Of a stretch of DNA of 64,000 nucleotides, positions 56,696-64,000 are shown piece by piece. The DNA comes from Sipunculus nudus. Taxonomy: Eukaryota; Annelida; Sipuncula; Golfingiida; Sipunculidae. Each line of letters opens with the position of its first letter. Within the stretch, counting starts at the first letter, position 1. A program made the translations under genes and the position numbers. The stretch is from contig CM049321.1 of assembly GCA_026874595.1 (NCBI GenBank), forward strand, positions 4,021,479 to 4,085,478, given 5' to 3'. Below the pieces are notes generated by a model. It ran no database searches. It was not told the origin of the DNA and saw only the letters and a list, made by a program, of their open reading frames with translations.

Positions 56696-57589
56696 AGGAA
56701 CAAAGGTTCTTAAACTGATTTGTGAATTGCCATGTCATATCAAGCATCTGTTTGTCTGTTTGTCATATGAGTTGCCTGGCAATACACAACCCTGCAATTA
56801 AACTTTCAAATCTTTTGGGCATCTTTGGTCACATGGTTAGGCCAGACTTTTTTAATTTTTCGGTTTACAAACCCGCCGACCTCCGATTTCCTCATTTCAG
56901 AAAAAAAATAAAATTGGCATTTTGACTTTTTTTCCTTTTATATTACGTCGCCGAATCCAGCACGGTTGTTGACAAATGAATAGTTTAGTGACCATGTGTA
57001 TTAGCTCACCTCAAACGTTAGAACTCTTATGATTGGCTAATAAGGTCACTTTCTTAATGACAGATGGAGGGTTGAAGCCAATCAAAATAGGTCATCCTTG
57101 GGCCATAAATGCAACTGATTGACCATCAAGTAGTCAAAAGATTCAGCAGGGAAATTGAGAATTCTGGGAGAGTTTTCAAAGTTCGTTTTCTGCACTACAG
57201 TACATTTTCAAACCAGCGTTTAGGTCATATTTGTTAAACATATTTGTTATAGATAGATGTGAATTAGAAAAGAAAATTAGTTTAGTTGCATAGCGGCTTT
57301 ACCAACTTGCCACTGTTAATAACTTGCAGGATATACACACAAATTTACTTCTTAAGACTAATTATTGCACTCAAAGTCAGACGCTATTAATTACTGCGAA
57401 TTGGCTAAGTTTCACAAGTTTACTCTTAAAAATATTATAACTTGTGAAAACTTAAAATGTAGTCCTGTTATGCTTAAAAGAAAATTACTGAACAGATGAA
57501 ATTATATACTGCATGAGGTCGTCATGTACTCTTTGAAAACTCCAGGAATTCTTAGGGTTTCTGCAGTATTTCTGACTATCTGTAGTCTT
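56696..57589. other. AT-rich stretch with CCAAT motifs
   Basis: ATGATTGGCTAATAAGG (57030) and GAAGCCAATCAAAATAG (57073) are opposed CCAAT motifs. A minus-strand donor-like GTTTGAG/GTGAGC lies at 57010. No complete exon can be drawn. Confidence 0.35.
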
Positions 57590-57594
57590 AGTGG

Positions 57595-57650
57595 CGCGGT
57601 TTTACGTGAAGCGTTGCAGCGCGTTGGCTTTGCGGATATTTTTATAGTCA
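57595..57650 (-). promoter_or_regulatory. Candidate minus-strand core promoter
   Basis: On the minus strand GACTATAAAAATATCC (TATA-like) is followed 10-35 bases later by CGCAAAGCCAACGCGCTGCA, a GC-rich initiator region, and by ACCGCGCCAC. The spacing is right for a TATA promoter. No linked exon is proven. Confidence 0.25.
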
Positions 57651-60422
57651 AAACAAAAGCAAGCTAAGCTAAAATGAAAGCCATTTAAAATGCAGAAATT
57701 TTGAAAGGATTAATTTAATTGTTTCAAACGGATGTGATGGAAGCTTTGATGTGTATTGATGCCGAAAAGCAATTCCCGACTGACAGTGGCCAAGTGACGG
57801 CATATTAAAACGAGTACAGTACGTACTGTCAGGGCCATGGTAGGAAATGCAGATGAATAATTAAAGATTATTAATACTTTTTAAAATTTTAGAATAGTTG
57901 AATAATTCAATGTGATCTCCAATGGAAACCTCACTTTATTAGCAGTTGTTGTATATTCAAAGGACTGTCAAACATGCGCAACACCAAAAAGGAAAGGTCA
58001 TGGTCATGAATCAAACAACTCGAGTTCCATGTTGTTGACATTTGATACACAATAGGCGAATAGCTGCAAGTCACATATTGTCATTGTTATTGTCATTCAC
58101 AACTGAAAAATAATAACTGCAGTATATCAAGCTAGCAGTGAATATTTAGTTTTCTCCTTGCATATCTGACAAATAATATATTTTATATTTGTATAGGCCT
58201 AAGTGTTTGACTGGTCTTTAATTTGTAAAACTTTATAAAATAGGCAGTTCACTTGGCAGGGACAGTGACTGAATTTTTATTTCAGGTGTGTATGAAATCA
58301 AAAGTTTTACTGTTTAAACTTTTATTTGTCATTAATTAACCTTCAATGACATTTGAATGGCTTGAAATAACATGGCACACACAAGATTCATGTGGAAAAC
58401 TCAAGAGGATGATGATAATATTTTAATTTTTATATATTATTTTATATATTTTATATAGGTTTATATAGTGCCATTTAAATATGAATTTTATAACCCAACT
58501 GTACAATACAGGATTCACGAACACCAGTATCCAGGTTTGTTCCAATTTTTTTTTTTTTTTTCCTACCTCCTACCTTTCACTTTTGTCAATCATGTTCGTA
58601 AACCAAAGAATTAAAAAAGTCTGGCCTTACCTAGGTTTGTCAACAAGGAATTGAAAGTTAAGTTAATGATGTTAAAAACAGCATACTCATATCTGTTATA
58701 TAGGTGTTTTAGAATTTGAAATTCTGGGTTGAAACTTGCTACCCAATAGTGTTCAGTGTAGCTAAACTAAGCTAAAATCCCTTATTTCATGAAGATAAAG
58801 GATTGGTTATTCATGAACTTAAATTGGGACAATCAATTACTTCTTAAAGGGGCATAATCACCTATAGAGCTTTTAGAATGTATACAAAAAATAGCGTCTT
58901 CTCTTTGAAATAAATAAGTTCCAGCAAATATATTGCCCTGAAGCTGTTGATTTACAAATGTACATGAGTGTTAAAACATTGTCCTTGACCGAGTGCAATT
59001 AAAGGTGTTGACATAAACACAGCACAAAGGACCCTGTGGATCACCTGGTCCACAACACCTGTCAATCATGAGATGCCCTGGCTGACTTGGCCACAAAAAA
59101 TGTAATACATGTTCCAGCTGGTTGAAACATCAAATGTTGCGGTGGCTTAGGCCTGGGACCCAATACATGAGGTCAGACTGTGCTACCTGTGTCATTTACA
59201 CCGAGGCCCCTGGACATATCTTACAAATCTGTTGTGACAGGTTCTTCAATGAATTTACATTCATAATGTCCATCCAGCAGAGATATACAGGGAAAGAAAC
59301 ACTTATGGAATGAATTATTTTCTTACATCTTGTTCAAGTTCTGATTAAAAACCTATGCGATCATAAGCAAACGTTATAAATAAATGTATGATATCATATG
59401 TGCCTCATGACTGGTAGGAAGGACTCATTTCCGTGATGCAAATGTTATAGGATCAAGGACTGGCTCTCGGCCCAGGAAAGGGGTCATGACCTGTGACAGT
59501 GATCATCCGGGTGTGTTATTGTAAATCATTTTGGGCAATGACTTAATGCATAATTTGCCATACAGAAGCATTTTGAGCGTCTTTGATCTAAAGCCCAGCT
59601 GAGCCCCTGGTCCAGGCGAGAAGTCATAACCCGTGACTTTTATCCTCTGGATGTGTAACAGATACATAATTATCCTCGCTCTTGTTGAAAAAATGTGGCC
59701 CAAAATCAGAACGGCTCATTTCAAAATATGTGAATTCTGTCATTTTTCGGCACTGCTATGGAAAAATGGATAAATACCTTTAAATGATCCAGCTGAAAAA
59801 TGAGGTAAATTGAGTAAGACTATCCCAGGTTATGCATATATCTGGTCAGTCATTAGCTCACAGAATTAAGGGTATAACATCAATACAGGTAATGACAGGT
59901 GCAATGATAAATAATTTTGTTACTGGTCAAGATTACATCACTGTACATGGTATTGGTAATTGGTATATATCAACTTTTCTTGGAAAATTAATGGGAATGT
60001 AGGCAGTAACAAGCCACAATGCAGAAGCCATGGACCAAGACAACAGTTGTTATAAACAGTTTAGACACTGATTAGTGCATGAAGCACCAATATAAATAAC
60101 GATAAATAATTCTATAATTTTTTTACTTAAAGATAAACCAAATTGCCACCCCAAATTTTTACGGTCACAGACGGGGTATCACTGCCGTCTTGACTCTGAC
60201 AGGGGCCTAATTCTAAGGCAAAGCGGAAAGTAGGTCAGCAATTTGTGGGGTTGTAACAGGACGCTCAGGGTTTACCCTGTAGAAAAATTAACTGTCATAT
60301 ATAAGTGATGGTACCCTGCGTCCCGGGTAGTTGTTAACATCCTACAAGCCTGCTAGGAATTGTTTTGGGAACTTTGTAACTTACAAGTATTGGTCCACTC
60401 ACGACCACAGGAGAACTTGTTG
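57651..60422. other. AT-rich stretch without recognised genes
   Basis: Short frames only; no clean element ends or tandem repeats seen. Confidence 0.45.
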
Positions 60423-60430
60423 TGACGTCA
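60423..60430. promoter_or_regulatory. Full CRE palindrome
   Basis: TGACGTCA lies within CTTGTTGTGACGTCATGG, in a slightly GC-richer 500-bp block that also holds the near-palindrome TTCACGAACGTTTGTGAA at 60681. No exon is linked. Confidence 0.3.
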
Positions 60431-61707
60431 TGGATTTCTGTGCACAACCAGTGTCAATAACTTCCGCTCTGATTCAATTCACTACTACTCGGGTGTAATT
60501 TATAACTCACATGGCTGCAGAAAAAAATGTTATTAATTTATTTGCTCAAATCGCAGTAGTGCTTTTATAAAATGATGATCCCTTTATGGCATTTTACAAT
60601 GCCTCTAAATTGCTTCTTCCATTGCGTTTGGAAAAAATAACTGATATTAAGTGAAACGTTTCAAGATCAGTCAAGGTGCGTTCACGAACGTTTGTGAAGT
60701 GTCACGCGAGGACAGCTACCGCTAGCACTGTAAACATTTAAGGTCAACCAGGTGTGTACTATCGAGTGACTGCTTGGAATTGATCTTTATCTGATTTATA
60801 TACTCACAATGTGACTCGTGTCATATTCAGTGATAAAGTGGGTTACCTATTTTAAGTAAACTTTTTTGTTGCCGCATATAAAGTCTAGTTATGGATCTTT
60901 GTATTATAATGAAATTATGTTTATGGCCCTGCATATTTAATCAAATATACCGCTTTTGAGCTTGAGCCCGCGAGGAAATTTCTTTAATAAAAAGAATAAT
61001 AAGAACATAAAAATCATTTTGGTATGGTGTACTTTTATCCAGTTATCAAAACAAATCTGTTATTAATTGTCATGTTATTCGAAAATTTGTGATATAAATT
61101 ATGAAAAAAATCGCTTTACAGGACTGATTTCTAAAAGAAAAAATGCTTGATAAACGAAGCTTAGGCATAACAAAAAGCAAATTTTCCTACGGTCATAAAA
61201 TAAAATAAATTACAAACGGGCGATTTATTTATTTATTTTTTTTTATATTTTATTTTTTAATAAACAGATCGAAATCTAATGCGAAGAATTATGCAAGCTT
61301 GACCAAAAAAAATCTATTCAATGCTTCAAATGTATTATAATCAGTTAACACAAATTCTGTCCAATTTTTTATATAAATTTAAGGATTATTGTAAGAAATC
61401 GAGACAAGAGCACAAAAAAGCAACCTAAAACTTGATTTCCATTTGAAAAAAATACATACCTAGACACCTTTTACAATATAGTAATATGATATAAAAAAGA
61501 TTAATATTTATGGCACGTGTATATTTAATATTGTGTATACACATGCACTTGGTGATAACAAAACTTGCCTACATTTAGAGATCTATGTTTATCATATCTA
61601 GATATACGTATGTTCTTGTTCTTGCTTTCTTTTTCTTCTTCTTATGCTTACTGTTATTATTATTATTATTATTATGAATATTATTATTACCTTTTTTTAT
61701 ATTACAA

Positions 61708-61760
61708 TAGACCCTCGATTTACCAGATCTCTTTTTTCCGAAAATTTGTTTCCCCGAAAT
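61708..61760 (+). mobile_element. Solo pogo-like element end
   Basis: TAGACCCTCGATTTACCAGA, TCTCTTTTTTCCGAAAA resembles the terminal repeat type of pogo-like elements (TAGACCCTCG...TTTACCGGA) starting at a TA. No partner end was seen, since the region beyond has been replaced by microsatellite. Confidence 0.35.
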
Positions 61761-61830
61761 TCAATTCTAGACACACTTATATATCATTATATACCATTAT
61801 AAATCGAAGAGTATATCATTACTATTTATC

Positions 61831-61997
<167 letters not shown>

Positions 61998-62284
61998 GTC
62001 ATTGAATGCATGTCTTGTACGTTATATATAAGAACTAAACATAAATAATAATAATAAATGTAACTGTATATCTCGTGTAAACTACCCATATCCATGTTTG
62101 ACAGGTAAATAATGTCACGTGGCTGGAACATTATCTATTATCATTTGCCGAATATATTTTATGTTGTGACATTCGCTCTTTGGCAATTTTTGTTAGGCCT
62201 ATAGTTTTAGGGGATAATAAATGACATATATATAGATACAGGCCAAGATATCAGCCAAATTACTATAGACCACAATAACATTTG

Positions 62285-62286
<2 letters not shown>

Positions 62287-62337
<51 letters not shown>
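62287..62337. repeat. (TA)n microsatellite
   Basis: About 22 uninterrupted TA units, followed by TTTATATTTATATACATATA. Confidence 0.96.
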
Positions 62338-62348
<11 letters not shown>

Positions 62349-62398
62349 CATATACTTATGGTTTAATATTTGTGCTTGTGATCAGGTGATGTACCATT

Positions 62399-62453
62399 AG
62401 ACTGGTACCCTGCTCTATTATGATCAGCGGTAAATAGAGCGGGGTACCAGTCT
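62399..62453. repeat. 55-bp hairpin with 21-bp arms between TA dinucleotides
   Basis: The arm AGACTGGTACCCTGCTCTAT then T (62399-62419) pairs with 62433-62453 with a single mismatch that would be a G-U pair in RNA. The loop is 13 bases. TA precedes the GAC of the left arm and follows the GTC of the right arm, as for a minimal TA-target fold-back element. Confidence 0.85.
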
Positions 62454-63514
62454 ACAGTGAGAACTGGATGGAATGCCATCTGCAGGAGAAGTGTGAAACG
62501 ACTGAGCCATATAATAACCCCCGCTGCTACCAGCTGTCGCCACAAGACAACACGGAAAATCCTTGTCATACTTAAAAGCTTGTTATATCAGCTACGCGAT
62601 TTTAATACACGTGCATGCGTACGTTTTGGTAACGTTTATGGACGTATAAGTCAATCCTATGTACTACTAATACACGGTGTCAGATGAAGATTACGCGGTA
62701 AAGGCGTCCAGTAAGACTGAGTTACCGGTGGCATCCCTGGCAGAAAGCCCTAAAGTCAGATCAAAATGTTGTGGGCCTATATTTCATTTGCAACCTGTTA
62801 AAGAGTTTTTTTCTCATACTAGATGTAAATAGAATTCACATTCATTTTCATATAATATTTCGACTTTTTTTTATCTTAAAATGTTAAATGATACACGATT
62901 TTAAGCAAACAACTTATTTGTTTCTTTCCGACTAAAAATTTAATTTCATTTTTGAACACTAAAGAAAATCTGAAAGATTGGTTTACCTTATATATAATCA
63001 TGGATGATATGCAATTTATCACATTATATATGCAAAACACGAAAAATGCCTGGGCTTATTATATTCTATAGGGTATTTATGACATACGACTCAATCAAAA
63101 GACCTTTGATACTCCCCCCCCCACACACACCATTCAATACTTTTAGTATTTACCTGGTCTAAAGCTACTTGATATTACATACAGAATCGGTTAATTAAAT
63201 ATGCAAATTAGGTAAATATAAGTAGTTTGGTATTTTTTTTATGTAAGATTTTTTTTAATTGTTTAACATTGATATACTTCAAGATACCTTATCATTAATA
63301 AAAAAATAATACAAAATAATCTGTGATATTGAGCAAAGATTTATTGAGCTCATTAATATGCAACATACATCAAAAATGCAAATTATCTCAATAATTATGT
63401 AAAATTCGAACAGGCGACAAGGCTCATTGCATTCTACTAAAAAATATACAAAATCCAACCAAGGAACTTTTTAACACCCCCTTTATAAAACACTTTAAGG
63501 ATTGCCCGTGTCTA
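62454..63514. other. AT-rich stretch
   Basis: No gene recognised; includes ACTCCCCCCCCCACACACACA near 63110. Confidence 0.45.
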
Positions 63515-64000
63515 ATTGGGAAAACTCGCATATTCTTTCGGCCAAAGCTGTCCAAGATGGTAACGTCTACTGTCGCTAAAATAGGAAATAAAGATACAAA
63601 CCCCTACGGCCAAATACGAATAAACCCACATCTCCTACAGGTGACAAAAATACAAACCCCCCACAGCCACATACGAATGCGGACAAACTAACATTTGAAT
63701 ACAACCAAAACGGAAACTCACATCGTACATATATCGTTCAGACTTATATACGGACACTCACATGTATTCCCAGCCAATTACGGACATACTCACCTGTTGT
63801 TGCAGCCAAATACGGACACACTTATCTGCAATATCAGCAAAATACAAAACAGGCGTTTTTTGGTAAATTTTGGAAAAGTCACATGTTCTTTCAGCTAATC
63901 ACGGACAAACCCACATGCTCTTTTAGCCAAACGTGGACAAACCCACATGAAATTCAAGCAAAATACGGACACACAAACATATATTTCTTCGGTCAAAGAC
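63515..64000. repeat. Degenerate ~32-bp minisatellite, continues past window end
   Basis: The unit AGCCAAATACGGACAAACCC, ACATGTTCTTTC recurs with much variation. The GCYAA starts at 63894, 63926, 63958 and about 63990 are 32-33 bases apart. Short frames crossing it are repeat-derived. Confidence 0.85.

Overview
The window looks like metazoan nuclear DNA, most likely from a mollusc and perhaps a bivalve. It is AT-rich, has no bacterial gene organisation, its exons are short with GT-AG borders, and most of its length is repeats. The mollusc call is an inference from dispersed repeats that I associate with molluscan genomes: a family opening with a GGGTCATGACGCTCAGC motif and closing with GTCAGCTGAGCTAAAA, tandem TTGACCTTTGACC blocks, and a roughly 180-bp GGTCAACTGGGACGAAAC family. 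No long open reading frame encodes a recognisable protein. The two giant frames at 23.1-26.0 kb are a minisatellite artefact.

Layout. 1-400: 70-bp tandem repeats, each carrying a complete 3' splice site, lead into a probable last coding exon of a plus-strand gene with a poly(A) signal. 0.9-5.6 kb: a hAT-type MITE with a perfect 8-bp target duplication, an inverted-repeat element, and tandem repeats carrying DR1 nuclear-receptor motifs. 8.46-17.30 kb: a 50-copy satellite with 175/178-bp monomers. 17.56-17.82 kb: a piggyBac-type MITE with TTAA flanks. 18.0-26.4 kb: a plus-strand gene. Its five 3'-most exons (19604-26428) join in consistent phase and give the C-terminal 172 residues of a single-pass membrane protein with a short basic tail. 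Its last intron holds a 3-kb, 40-bp minisatellite. 26.4-49 kb: mostly SINEs, nested repeats, MITEs and microsatellites, with a CpG-rich block at 38.4-38.8 kb and two possible terminal exons (36.05-36.28 and 39.09-39.16 kb).

49.2-53.8 kb holds three well-bounded minus-strand exons and a promoter-like block with a GC box and CCAAT motifs near 50.0-50.6 kb. 54.0-56.7 kb is a 2,000-bp TA-flanked transposon inserted inside another repeat. The rest is AT-rich with microsatellites, a large (TAA)n/(TTA)n palindrome, a 55-bp perfect-looking hairpin between TA dinucleotides, and a 32-bp minisatellite running off the end.

Gene models here come from splice-site and phase reasoning by eye, without homology search. 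I could not name the protein family of any gene.
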